From JACVRN01 sp963715565 (GTDB lineage: Bacteria > Acidobacteriota > Blastocatellia > Pyrinomonadales > Pyrinomonadaceae), in contig OY970256.1 of assembly GCA_963715565.1 (NCBI GenBank), positions 4,154,001-4,218,000 of the forward strand: a stretch of DNA of 64,000 nt, written 5' to 3'. Below are positions 17,606-25,702 of the stretch, one piece after another. Positions within the stretch are counted from its first letter, which is position 1. Every line of letters begins with the position of its first letter. The notes beneath the pieces are model-generated. The model ran no database searches. It was not told where the DNA came from and worked only from the letters and a program-made list of their open reading frames with translations. The position numbers and the translations under genes were made by a program.

Positions 17606-18640
17606 TTGTCTTTAATGTTACAGGAGATAGCAGAGCAGCCCGCGTCTCTGGAAAAGACTATTCGTGCCGAGCGCGTCAAGATAGAACGGCTGGCCTCAAC
17701 CCTGAAACAGCGCGGCATAGACTTAATCGTCATGGTGGCGCGCGGAAGCTCAGACAACGCCGCGTTGTTTGGCCGCTACCTTCTGGAAATTTCTACGGGC
17801 ATTCCCGTCTCACTCGCCGCGCCTTCCGTCTACACGCTCTACGACGCGCGCCTCGCGCTCGATCACGCGCTCGTCGTAGGCGTTTCGCAATCCGGCGAGG
17901 GCGAAGATATTAATCTTGTGTTGGAGCGCAGCCGCGCGTGCGGAGCCCTGACGGTCGGGATTACTAACGAGCCGCGCTCTTCGATGACGAACCTTGTGGA
18001 CGAAGTGCTACTGATGCACGGCGGGCGAGAGCGGAGCGTAGCCGCGACGAAAACTTACACGGGCCAGATGATGCTCTTTTACATGCTGGCCGATGCGCTT
18101 GCTGGCGGGGCCGCGAAATCGAGTTATGAAAAGATTCCCGAATACGCCGAGCGCGCTTTGGAGCTGCGCTCGGCGGTGGAAGAGATGGTGACGCGCTACG
18201 TCTTTATGGAAAACTGCGTCGTCGTCGGTCGCGGGCTCATCTACAGCAACGCTTTCGAGCTGGCGCTCAAACTGATGGAGACCTGTTACGTCGTGACCTC
18301 GCCTTTTTCCGCCGCCGATTTTCTGCACGGGCCGCTGGCACTGGTCGAGCGCCATTTTCCAATCTTTCTGTTCGCGCCTCCGGGCGTGACGCTCGCCGGA
18401 GCAAAGGCTTTGATGGAACGACTCCGCGAACTACGCGCCGACACGCTCGTCATCACGAGTGACGAAGAAGCAGCGAATTTAGCCTCGCGCGCCCTGCGCC
18501 TGCCATCCGAGATAGACGAATTTCTAGCGCCCATTCCTTACATCATTCCGGGCCAGCTTTTCGCTGCGCTCTTAGCAGAAGCTAAAGGTCTCGACCCGGA
18601 CGCGCCCCGCTCTCTCTCAAAAGTCACGCGCACGCTGTAG
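17606..18640 (+). CDS. SIS-domain glucosamine-6-phosphate deaminase (NagB-II/GlmS-like)
   Basis: A 344-residue protein with two SIS domains, resembling the isomerase half of GlmS without the glutaminase. Such stand-alone proteins commonly act as glucosamine-6-P deaminases. Motifs are MVARGSSDNAA, VVGVSQSGEGEDI and AATKTYTGQM in SIS 1, and VVGRGLIYSNAFELALKLMET with SAADFLHGPLAL in SIS 2; the C terminus LSKVTRTL is typical. The true start is probably the TTG at 17606, 10 nt after AAGGAGAG; the ATG at 17615 is the alternative. The longer open frame upstream is antisense to nagA and not real. Confidence 0.9.
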   Translation: MSLMLQEIAEQPASLEKTIRAERVKIERLASTLKQRGIDLIVMVARGSSDNAALFGRYLLEISTGIPVSLAAPSVYTLYDARLALDHALVVGVSQSGEGEDINLVLERSRACGALTVGITNEPRSSMTNLVDEVLLMHGGRERSVAATKTYTGQMMLFYMLADALAGGAAKSSYEKIPEYAERALELRSAVEEMVTRYVFMENCVVVGRGLIYSNAFELALKLMETCYVVTSPFSAADFLHGPLALVERHFPIFLFAPPGVTLAGAKALMERLRELRADTLVITSDEEAANLASRALRLPSEIDEFLAPIPYIIPGQLFAALLAEAKGLDPDAPRSLSKVTRTL

Positions 18641-18646
18641 ACAAAA

Positions 18647-18800
18647 ATTAACAGGGATGGACAGGATAGACAGGATATAGAAGAAATGATAAATGCAAAA
18701 TGCAAAGCGCAGAATTAAAGACCTCAGAGCTTTTCATTCATCATTTTGCATTTTGCACTTTGCATTGCTTTTATCCTGTCTATCCTGTCTATCCCTGTTT
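18647..18800. repeat. Nested palindrome: AACAGGGATGGACAGGATA around TGCAAAA heptamers
   Basis: The outer arms are AACAGGGATGGACAGGATA (left) and TATCCTGTCTATCCCTGTT (right). The inner arms (about 18682-18767) are built from TGCAAAA/TGCAAAG heptamers around a loop containing TTAAAGACC...GCTTTTCA. Both layers recur separately elsewhere in the window, so this is a composite of two modules. Confidence 0.85.
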
Positions 18801-18905
18801 GAATCTGCTTTGACGAAGTAGTCATGCGCGGAGGATGAGAGCTATACTGCGGAAGTTTTTCCGGCATGACATCTGATGTGGTTGTCCCTCTGAAAGGAAT
18901 CCGTG

Positions 18906-20294
18906 ATGTATTTCAAGCAATTTTATCTTGGATGCCTCGCGCACGCTTCGTACCTTGTGGGCTCCGGCGGTGAAGCGGCGGTCGTGGACCCGCAGCGCGA
19001 TGTTGACCAGTACGTGGCCGAAGCCGAAGCCGTGGGGCTCAGGATTCGATACGTGATAGAGACTCATCTGCATGCGGATTTTGTGAGCGGCCATCGCGAG
19101 CTGGCTGCGCGCACGGGTGCGACCATCATCTTCGGCCACCGTGCCCGCGCGACCTTCCCGCACAGGGCTGTTCGCGACGGCGACGAGATACAAATTGGCA
19201 ACGCGACCTTGCGTATCATGGAAACACCGGGCCACACGCCCGAAAGCATCTCCATCCTGGTGACGGACACGGAAGACATGAATGAGTCGCAGAAAATTTT
19301 GACGGGCGACACGCTCTTTATAGGCGACGTAGGCCGCCCGGACCTTGTCGGTGCGAAGGGCTTCACGGCGCAGGAGATGGCCGGGATGCTTTACGATAGC
19401 CTACACGAGAAGCTCTTAAAGCTCGGAGACGAGGTTGAAGTTTATCCGGCGCACGGCGCGGGCTCGATGTGCGGGCGCAACATCTCGCGCGAGACATCTT
19501 CGACCATCGGCGAGCAGAAGCGTTTTAACTACGCGCTCCAACAGATGCCTAAAGACGAGTTTGTCAGGCTGATGACGACGGACCTGCCGGAAGCTCCTGC
19601 CTACTTTCCGCGCGACGCGGAGATTAACCGCGCGGGCGCGGGCGCGCTCGTTGACTTACCAAAACCACGCGCGCTCACGCCCGAAGAAGTGCGCAGTCTC
19701 TCCGAATCGGGTCATCTGGTTTTGGACGTCAGAGGGTCGGCTGATTTTGGCGCGGGCCATGTGCCCGGTGCGCTCAACATAGGTTTGGGCGGTCAGTTTG
19801 CCTCCTGGGCCGGGACGCTTATAGGGATGAGCACGCCGCTCATCATCGTCGCAGATTCACAGAGCGAAGCCGAAGAGGCGCATCTCCGCCTGGCGCGCGT
19901 CGGCCTGGAAAGCGTCAAAGGTTTTCTGGACGGCGGCATGTATGCGTGGAATGCCGCGGGCTTTGATGCCGCGCGCATCGAGCAGATTCCAGTGGACGAG
20001 CTCAAGAGCCGTCTTCAGGAACAGAGCGAGCTGCGCGTACTCGACGTGCGTCGTCCCCTCGAATACGAGGGCGGCCACGTCCCCGGCGCAAAGAGCATTC
20101 AGCTTTCGCACTTGGAACAACACGTCCGGGATTTTGACACGGAGCGCCCCACAGCCATCATCTGCGCGAGCGGCTATCGCTCAAGCGCGGCCACAAGCCT
20201 CCTCGCGCGCAAAGGGTTCCACAAGCTCTACAACGTCGTCGGCGGCACACAAGGCTGGATCAAGGCTGGCTTTCCCGTAGAAAGGCAGGGATGA
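18906..20294 (+). CDS. Persulfide dioxygenase-like MBL protein with two rhodanese domains
   Basis: A 462-residue cytosolic protein. Residues 1-240 form an ETHE1-like metallo-beta-lactamase domain (VVDPQRDVDQY, ETHLHADFVSGH, METPGHTPESI, LTGDTLFIGDVGRPDL, VYPAHGAGSMCG), a non-haem iron persulfide dioxygenase in this family. Two rhodanese domains follow. The first (about 265-360) has SQSE where the active loop should be and is inactive; the second (about 370-460) has the full loop ICASGYRSS with its Cys. Sulfide/persulfide detoxification or sulfane-sulfur transfer is likely. The ATG at 18906 follows AAGGA; a GTG one codon earlier is possible. The TGA stop lies in a GGGATGA heptamer. Confidence 0.9.
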   Translation: MYFKQFYLGCLAHASYLVGSGGEAAVVDPQRDVDQYVAEAEAVGLRIRYVIETHLHADFVSGHRELAARTGATIIFGHRARATFPHRAVRDGDEIQIGNATLRIMETPGHTPESISILVTDTEDMNESQKILTGDTLFIGDVGRPDLVGAKGFTAQEMAGMLYDSLHEKLLKLGDEVEVYPAHGAGSMCGRNISRETSSTIGEQKRFNYALQQMPKDEFVRLMTTDLPEAPAYFPRDAEINRAGAGALVDLPKPRALTPEEVRSLSESGHLVLDVRGSADFGAGHVPGALNIGLGGQFASWAGTLIGMSTPLIIVADSQSEAEEAHLRLARVGLESVKGFLDGGMYAWNAAGFDAARIEQIPVDELKSRLQEQSELRVLDVRRPLEYEGGHVPGAKSIQLSHLEQHVRDFDTERPTAIICASGYRSSAATSLLARKGFHKLYNVVGGTQGWIKAGFPVERQG

Positions 20295-20372
20295 GGGCGG
20301 AGGGATGAGGGATGAAGTAAAGAAAGAGTTCTTGCTTTTACTTCATCCCTCATCCCTCCGCCCTCATCCCTT
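20288..20372. repeat. Heptamer palindrome, word GGGATGA (copy A)
   Basis: The left arm repeats GGGATGA, GGGCGGA, GGGATGA, GGGATGA; the right arm is its complement. The centre reads AAGTAAAGAAAGAG...TCTTGCTTTTACTT. Almost the same element, inverted, is at 38811-38905. It supplies the stop of the upstream gene and ends 7-8 bp before the next start codon. Confidence 0.88.
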
Positions 20373-20379
20373 TTAAATT

Positions 20380-21186
20380 ATGCGTCCTGTATCAATGTCT
20401 GTGAGAACGGAGATGATTTTCTGGCGTGCCGAAGGGGAAGTCATAGACCGTGGCGAGTACTGGCTGGTACGCACGCCGTCGAACCCGACTTACTACAGCG
20501 GCAATCTGCTTATCTTTAATCGTCCGCCCGTGGAGGGCGACTACGCGCGCTGGCTTGAGATGTTCGAGCGCGAATTCAAAGACGAGCCGGAGGTGCGGCA
20601 TGTGCTTTTCATGTGGGACGTAGAGGGAGATGACACGGGACTGGTCGCGCCGTTTCAGGATGGAGGGTTCGAGTTGCAGACCAACGTGACGCTGCTCGCA
20701 GACCATGTGCATCCACCGCCGAAAATAAATCACGAGATTGAAGTGCACGCGCTCAAGACGGATGCGGAATGGGAACAGCTTCTGGACACCAAGCTTAGAT
20801 TGCGCGACCCCAGATTCGATTTAAGAGATTACACGCCATTTAAAAAGAGATGGCTGGACGTGCGCCGGGAGCTTGCCGCAAGGGGGCAGGGTGATTGGTA
20901 CGGAGCATTCTCGGGCGACCGTATGGTCGGCAATCTGGGTCTCTTTCACGAAGGCAAGCTTGCGCGTTTTCAGGACGTGGACACCGAGCCGGATTTTCGT
21001 CGTCGAGGTGTGTGCGGAACGCTCGTTTACGAAGTTGCAAGAGAGGCGCTTGGCTCCAACGGCATCGAAACGCTGGTCATGGTGGCCGATGAGAATTACC
21101 ACGCCGCGCGGATTTATGAATCCGTCGGGTTCAAGCCCCGCGAGCGCCACGTCTCGGCCTGCCGCTACCCAAATAAAAGCGCGTAA
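20380..21186 (+). CDS. GNAT-family N-acetyltransferase
   Basis: A 268-residue protein. The last 130 residues carry a GNAT acetyltransferase fold: motif A is VDTEPDFRRRGVCGTLV, with the acetyl-CoA pyrophosphate loop RRRGVCG, and motif B is ARIYESVGFKPRER. The first 130 residues (YYSGNLLIFNRPP, FMWDVEGDDTGL) look like a degenerate second GNAT half, so this is probably a tandem-GNAT protein. The acceptor is unknown. Starts are possible at 20380, 20395 and 20410. None has a Shine-Dalgarno, because a palindrome arm occupies that position. Confidence 0.8.
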   Translation: MRPVSMSVRTEMIFWRAEGEVIDRGEYWLVRTPSNPTYYSGNLLIFNRPPVEGDYARWLEMFEREFKDEPEVRHVLFMWDVEGDDTGLVAPFQDGGFELQTNVTLLADHVHPPPKINHEIEVHALKTDAEWEQLLDTKLRLRDPRFDLRDYTPFKKRWLDVRRELAARGQGDWYGAFSGDRMVGNLGLFHEGKLARFQDVDTEPDFRRRGVCGTLVYEVAREALGSNGIETLVMVADENYHAARIYESVGFKPRERHVSACRYPNKSA

Positions 21187-21260
21187 ATCGTAAATGGTAA
21201 ATCGTAAATAGAAGAACGGCTTTTCCTCTATTCACGATTTACCATTTACGATTTACGCGC
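21181..21260. repeat. Heptamer palindrome, word CGTAAAT
   Basis: The left arm is GCGTAAATCGTAAATGGTAA and onward, at 7-bp period; the right arm is its complement (about 21228-21258), with a centre AGAAGAACGGCTTTTCCTCT. The TAA stop of the GNAT gene lies inside the left arm. The convergent redoxin gene ends 10 bp to the right. Confidence 0.85.
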
Positions 21261-21268
21261 TTTGTCTT

Positions 21269-21910
21269 CTATTGCGGGCAGGGCGTGATGGCTTTGAGGT
21301 TGAGCGCGGTCTTGTTGCCGAGACGCGCGCTGATGAACTTGTCGGCCTCGTCTTCGACTATCTCGCCGTTGACGATCCATGCTTTTTCCGTCAGCACGTC
21401 GCCGGATTTCGCGAGCTTCGCGGGCTCCAGAAAAATGTTGTAGGGCGAGCCCCACCTGCGCCCGTCGCCGGACGCCTGACGATAGATGTAGTGCGCCGTC
21501 TTGTCACGCTGGTCCCTGGCTTCCGACTCTGTGACGACCAGATAGGGCGCGCCCTGCTCGCCAAAGAATTTTTTCACGTCGTCGCGCACGGCGTACTCGC
21601 TGATGCCCACGACTTCAAGACCCTGCGCTTTGTACTTCTCATAGAGACGCGCGACCACGGGAGCTTCGTAACGCCAGTTCGGACACCACGGCGCGAAATA
21701 GACTACGAGCACCATGCGCTTGCCCTTGGCCCAGTCGCGCAAGTTGACGGGCTGGTCGTCCTTCAGATTCTTGTAGGTCCAGTCCTTATAGTTAATCGTC
21801 TTTTCCTGAATCGGCGCGTATTCATGATTCTCCTGCGCACGCACAAGGGCAGCACTCGGAAGCAATGCAAGCGCGAAGACGAATGCGATGAGAGCTAAAA
21901 TTTTTGTCAT
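21269..21910 (-). CDS. Secreted redoxin/TlpA-like protein lacking the second active-site Cys
   Basis: A 213-residue exported thioredoxin-fold protein. The signal peptide is residues 1-25 (LALIAFVFALALLPSAALV). The redoxin core is residues about 45-190, with strand VLVVYFAPWCPNWRYEAP. The usual CxxC is WCPNW, so only the first Cys remains, as in one-Cys peroxiredoxin-like proteins. GLEVVGISEYAVRDDVKKFF is the TlpA-type second strand and helix; the cis-Pro loop is around GSPYNIFL. A disulfide reductase cycle within one subunit is ruled out by the missing Cys. It is the first of several thioredoxin-fold genes in this stretch. Confidence 0.8.
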   Translation of the reverse strand: MTKILALIAFVFALALLPSAALVRAQENHEYAPIQEKTINYKDWTYKNLKDDQPVNLRDWAKGKRMVLVVYFAPWCPNWRYEAPVVARLYEKYKAQGLEVVGISEYAVRDDVKKFFGEQGAPYLVVTESEARDQRDKTAHYIYRQASGDGRRWGSPYNIFLEPAKLAKSGDVLTEKAWIVNGEIVEDEADKFISARLGNKTALNLKAITPCPQ

Positions 21911-21937
21911 GGCCGGTACTCCTAAAAGCAGAGGCTA

Positions 21938-22050
21938 GAGGTTAGTAAAAGCAATGATAAATGCAAAGTGCAAAATGCAAAGTTAAAGAAGCTCTTTCTT
22001 TTCATTCATCACTTTGCATTTTGCACTTTGCATTGCTTTTACTAACCTCT
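21938..22050. repeat. Nested palindrome: GAGGTTAGTAAAAGC around TGCAAAG heptamers
   Basis: The outer arms AGAGGTTAGTAAAAGCA and TGCTTTTACTAACCTCT enclose TGCAAAG/TGCAAAA heptamer arms. The loop is TTAAAGAAGCTCTTTCTTTTC. The inner part matches those at 18.7, 43.0, 44.2 and 48.9 kb, but the outer module is different. Confidence 0.87.
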
Positions 22051-22055
22051 GATAA

Positions 22056-23297
22056 CTATTTCTGAGCTGTGGCGACCGTCTCGTCCAGCAAAGGCTTGAT
22101 GGTTGCCTCAAAGCCCGCGCGCGTACGCGAGCCGACTATTTTCTCGCGTATGTAACCTTCCCGGTCAATGATAACAGTGACCGGGAGACCGGGGCCGTTG
22201 CCGAACTTTGTGACGCCGAGGTCGCCATCGTCTACTAAAATAGTGTAGTTCTGTTTGTTGTCCTTCTGAAACTCCGCGAGGTTGTCAGGCGTGTCCTGAG
22301 TCAGCACGCCTACAACCTTAAACCCGCGCGCTCCAAGCTCATTCTGCATTGCGTTAAAGATGGGGATTTCCTCGCGGCACGGCCCGCACCATGTGGCCCA
22401 GAAATTCAGTAGCACGACCTGACCGCGAAGCTCGCTTAAACGCACGGACTTGCCGTCGCTCGTCTGCAATTGAAAATCGGGCGCGAGCGGCGCGTTGGCG
22501 GCGCGCGCTTTAGGCGGTGGGGGCGTGACCGTTTTCTCATCTCCGAGAAGCGATTGAACGTATGCCTCCGCGTTGGGTATCCACCTCGCTATGTTCGCGC
22601 TGTTCAGCCGCGTCGTCAGGCCGAAGGCCACTACCAGACCAATCACCACGAGGATGCAGCCCGAAACGACTTCGACCTTGTGCAGGTGTTTACGAAATTT
22701 CGAGTAGAAGCCTAAGAATTGGTTGATGCCGAGGCCCGTCAGTAGAAACGGTATCGCGAGACCTGCCGCGTAAAAGGAAGAGAGCACTAAACCGCTGCGC
22801 CAGCCGCCGCTCGTCGCGGCCAGCCCGATGATGCCGCCGAGGATGGGGCCGATGCAGGGCGTCCATCCAGCTGCAAAGGCCAGTCCCAGTGTGAACGAGC
22901 CGAAAATGCCGCGCGGCTTCTGCTGCGAAAAGAATCGAGTGTCGCGGTAGAGCGCCGCAATCTTTAAGACGCCCATCAGTTGAAGACCGAAGCCGACGAT
23001 GACCGCGCCGCCGATGATGCGTATCCAGATGTTGTTTAGAATGCTTGCGCCGACCAGCCCCGCAGCCGCGCCCAAAGTGATAAAGATCATCGAGAGGCCG
23101 ACGTTGAAGGCAATCGAGTTTAGGATGACTGCTCGACGCGCGCTGGAGCGCGAACCGTCGTCGCCCTTCAGGCGGTCAATACTGACGCCCGAAATCAGAG
23201 ACACGTAGCCGGGGACAAGCGGCAACACACACGGCGAGAGAAACGAGGCGAGGCCCGCCAGAAAAGCGATAGTGATAGTAAGATTAGAGCCTTCCAT
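22056..23297 (-). CDS. CcdA (DsbD transmembrane) - TlpA thioredoxin fusion
   Basis: A 413-residue membrane protein joining two usually separate proteins. Residues 1-240 are the CcdA/DsbD transmembrane reductase (FLAGLASFLSPCVLPLVPGY with the first Cys, FAAGWTPCIGPILGG with the second), about six spans that carry electrons from cytosolic thioredoxin. Residues about 270-410 are a periplasmic TlpA-like thioredoxin (LNFWATWCGPCREEIP, CxxC intact, and a cis-Pro loop near GPGLPVTVII). The fusion gives a built-in electron acceptor, presumably for cytochrome c maturation or envelope disulfide reduction. The ATG at 23297 fits the family N terminus. Confidence 0.93.
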   Translation of the reverse strand: MEGSNLTITIAFLAGLASFLSPCVLPLVPGYVSLISGVSIDRLKGDDGSRSSARRAVILNSIAFNVGLSMIFITLGAAAGLVGASILNNIWIRIIGGAVIVGFGLQLMGVLKIAALYRDTRFFSQQKPRGIFGSFTLGLAFAAGWTPCIGPILGGIIGLAATSGGWRSGLVLSSFYAAGLAIPFLLTGLGINQFLGFYSKFRKHLHKVEVVSGCILVVIGLVVAFGLTTRLNSANIARWIPNAEAYVQSLLGDEKTVTPPPPKARAANAPLAPDFQLQTSDGKSVRLSELRGQVVLLNFWATWCGPCREEIPIFNAMQNELGARGFKVVGVLTQDTPDNLAEFQKDNKQNYTILVDDGDLGVTKFGNGPGLPVTVIIDREGYIREKIVGSRTRAGFEATIKPLLDETVATAQK

Positions 23298-23457
23298 AAA
23301 CTTTCAGTTGATTCTGATGCCTCTTCAGACTAGAAGCGTTGTCGCTTCCACGAACCGGACAGCTAAGGGATGCGTTTGCCCCCGGTCAGGACAAAATCGG
23401 GCTGGGCCAGTATAACAGAGGACTCGCGCAAATGCCTCGCCGCCGGGTGCGCCCTTT

Positions 23458-23964
23458 TCAATCACGTCCTGTCATCCTCTGCCGCTTAGGTCTGAGCTTC
23501 CTCTTCCACAAAGTGAGGTTCAGATAAATACCCGAAGCGGCGGAAAGACAGGCCAGAAGGGAGAAGAGGACGAGCAGCGGCACTTGCAAGGAGCCAGCGA
23601 AAAAGTAGAAGTGGGCCTGACGAAAATAGCGCGTCAAAAGACCCGGCGGCGGAGTCGTGACGACCGCGCCCGTCTCCGCGTCAATCAACAGCGAATCCGC
23701 GCCCATCCCGCCCACGGCCTGATACACGGGCCGCCCCTCGCGCATCAACAACGTCAGCGCCGTGGTCGGCAACTCTCGCCCGGCAAACTCGCGCGCACGC
23801 GCGAGCGCTTCCGTTGGACCAACGCGCACGCGCGACACATCAATCGTCTCAATCTTCCCACCCTCGACCGCACGCGGCCACGCATACAACAACCCGCTCG
23901 AAGCCCACGCCAGAACCGGCAGCGCCACAACCACGCCAAGCCAAGTGTGAAAACGATAAATCAT
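23458..23964 (-). CDS. PepSY-type membrane protein
   Basis: A 168-residue protein with two membrane spans (WLGVVVALPVLAWASSGLLY near residues 7-28, and VPLLVLFSLLACLSAASGIY near 130-150) around a periplasmic PepSY-like domain (EALARAREFAGRELP, GADSLLIDAETGAVV). It ends with basic residues. Such proteins occur next to iron-uptake and redox genes. I chose the ATG at 23964 (MIYRFHTW). The frame runs 13 codons further upstream, but those codons are the GTGACAA heptamer repeat. The start codon lies only 5 bp from the repeat arm and has no Shine-Dalgarno. Confidence 0.8.
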   Translation of the reverse strand: MIYRFHTWLGVVVALPVLAWASSGLLYAWPRAVEGGKIETIDVSRVRVGPTEALARAREFAGRELPTTALTLLMREGRPVYQAVGGMGADSLLIDAETGAVVTTPPPGLLTRYFRQAHFYFFAGSLQVPLLVLFSLLACLSAASGIYLNLTLWKRKLRPKRQRMTGRD

Positions 23965-23968
23965 AAAG

Positions 23969-24048
23969 GCAGTGACGAGTGACAAGTGACAGGTGACGAG
24001 CAAGAAGATGTTTTATCTTGTCACTCGTCACTTGTCACTTGTCACTGC
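23969..24048. repeat. Heptamer palindrome, word GTGACAA (copy A)
   Basis: The left arm is GCAGTGACGAGTGACAAGTG and onward at 7-bp period; the right arm is CTTGTCACTCGTCACTTGTC and onward. The centre is CAAGAAGATGTTTTATCTTG. The right arm supplies the TGA stop of the TPR-TlpA gene (GAGCAG-TGA). The left arm ends 5 bp from the start of the PepSY gene. Confidence 0.87.
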
Positions 24049-25472
24049 TCTTGAATCAGCTTTTCAATCACGGCGGCGATTTCGCGTTCGCTGCCGGGGC
24101 CTGTGCCGGTGGTTAGAAAACGGACGCGGCCCTGCCGGTCTATGAGCACGGCGGTCGGGATGCCGTTGATGCCGTAGTTGACTAGATTCTCGACGCCGTC
24201 GGCGACGGCCACGCCGTAGGGCATCTCGTGCTCCTTCTTGAAGCGTTGTAAAAAGGCGAACTCTTCCGTGGGCTGCATCTCGCGGCCTTCGCCCGAGCCG
24301 TAGTATTTTGTGAGCCCGATGATGACCAACCCACGGTCCTTATACTTCTCGTGCCACGTCTTCAAATGCGGGAATGCCGCCAGACACGGCCCGCACCATG
24401 TGGCCCAGAAATCCAGCAACACGACCTGACCTTTTAAGTCCGAGAGCTTGACGGGCTGCTGGTCTATCCAGCGCGCGACGACAATCTCGGGCGCGGACTC
24501 GCCGCGCAGGGCAGCCTGCTTCTGCTTCTGCCTGAGCGCGGACAAGAGAGAGCTTTGAGCTTTCTGGTCCTTGATGTTGGTGGTCACATAAGCGATTGAC
24601 TCTTCGAGCATACGCAGCGCTTCGGGTTTGCGCTCCGCTTCGATGAGCACGGTGGCGAGCCTCTCCGTCACGTCCAGATAAAGACGCGGGCTTGCTAAAC
24701 CCATGGCAATCTGTTGTAGCTCAGAGAGCGTCGCCGCCGCGCGGTCCACGTTCTTTAATTCAAGCAGCGCGTCCACCACCATCATGCCCGCGGTGTAGAC
24801 GGCATAGTCCACGTTGGTTGCGTTTGCTGCCGCGGGTTTGACGAGCTTGGCGGCCTTAAAGGCTTCGTCTGCGTGACCCAGAGCAGATTCGAATCGCTTT
24901 GCTTTGAGATAAGCGCGGGCCAGCTCGTTCTCCATGCGTACACGCTCGTCGGGCTTCTGCGGCTCGTTCTTCAGATAGTCATTGATAGCACGCTCTGCGT
25001 CTTCAAAAAGATTCTTCTTCGCGGCCAACTGCGCCAGAGCATAACGCGCGCCCTGCCCGCGCAACGGTTTTTCCAGGGCCAGATAACGCTTGAGCGCTTC
25101 AACGGCAGCGTCTCCGTTTTCGGCCATGTTGTAGAGCATGCCCAGATAAAAAAGGTCTTCGCCCGCAAGCTCTGCTTCGCCGCGCGCCTTGAGCTGCGCA
25201 GCGTTACGCGCGGCCAATTCACGCTGCTCTTTCAAAGTCTTGTCCAGCAGTTTCGAATCAAACGGCGTCTTTGTGCGCGCAAACTCCTGAAACTTTTTCG
25301 ACGAATAATTAGCGGCCTCTTCATACAGCGCCGCAGCCGTAGCGGGCTTCGCCGCCGCCGTAGACGCAACGGGCGCGCGCCCTTCCTGTGCCCACACATT
25401 AAAAGGCGCAGCAACAGCCACAAAAATCACGGCCACAAAAATCAACAGGCATTTCACCGGGATACTCTCCAT
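24042..25472 (-). CDS. Secreted TPR protein with C-terminal TlpA thioredoxin domain (paralogue 1)
   Basis: A 476-residue exported protein. The signal peptide is residues 1-28 (LLIFVAVIFVAVAAPFNVWA). A helical TPR-like array spans about 50-320 (YLGMLYNMAENGDAAVEAL, ARYALAQLAAKKNLFEDAE). The C-terminal TlpA domain starts with a WIDQQPVKLSDLKGQVVLLD stretch and FWATWCGPCLAAFPHLKTW, with intact CxxC and a cis-Pro in NGIPTAVLIDRQG. A periplasmic thiol reductase with a protein-binding array is likely. It shares domain order and the linker wording with the gene at 25703, so the two are tandem paralogues separated by a nested palindrome. Confidence 0.88.
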   Translation of the reverse strand: MESIPVKCLLIFVAVIFVAVAAPFNVWAQEGRAPVASTAAAKPATAAALYEEAANYSSKKFQEFARTKTPFDSKLLDKTLKEQRELAARNAAQLKARGEAELAGEDLFYLGMLYNMAENGDAAVEALKRYLALEKPLRGQGARYALAQLAAKKNLFEDAERAINDYLKNEPQKPDERVRMENELARAYLKAKRFESALGHADEAFKAAKLVKPAAANATNVDYAVYTAGMMVVDALLELKNVDRAAATLSELQQIAMGLASPRLYLDVTERLATVLIEAERKPEALRMLEESIAYVTTNIKDQKAQSSLLSALRQKQKQAALRGESAPEIVVARWIDQQPVKLSDLKGQVVLLDFWATWCGPCLAAFPHLKTWHEKYKDRGLVIIGLTKYYGSGEGREMQPTEEFAFLQRFKKEHEMPYGVAVADGVENLVNYGINGIPTAVLIDRQGRVRFLTTGTGPGSEREIAAVIEKLIQEQ

Positions 25473-25487
25473 AAAAACAGTGCTAAG

Positions 25488-25699
25488 TACTGAGAAGCAG
25501 TTTGAAAAGTCCCGTAGGGACTAAATGTTTATAGTTTAACGACCCCAATCGAGAATCAAGCTCCGTAGGAGCGTCATGTCATAGACGAAGAACATGCCGC
25601 TCCTACGGAGCTTGATTCTTGATTGATGCGTGCAAGCTATAAACATCCTCGCTCCTACGGAGCTAAACAATCAGGACTTTTCAAACTGCTTCTCAGTAT
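25488..25699. repeat. CTCCGTAGGAG nested palindrome, copy 2, inside a further outer palindrome
   Basis: The outermost arms are TACTGAGAAGCAG/TTTGAAAAGTCC and their complement near 25675-25699. Inside come AAATGTTTATAG and CTATAAACATC. The core pairs AGCTCCGTAGGAGCG with CGCTCCTACGGAGCT. The left flank holds a diverged unit GTCCCGTAGGGAC. This fills the whole gap between the two TPR-TlpA paralogues. Confidence 0.82.
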
Positions 25700-25702
25700 T
25701 CA

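Noticed and set aside
23339..23527. 62-codon ORF upstream of the CcdA-TlpA fusion
   Set aside because: No ribosome site or hydrophobic or domain pattern; it overlaps the end of the PepSY gene on the other strand.
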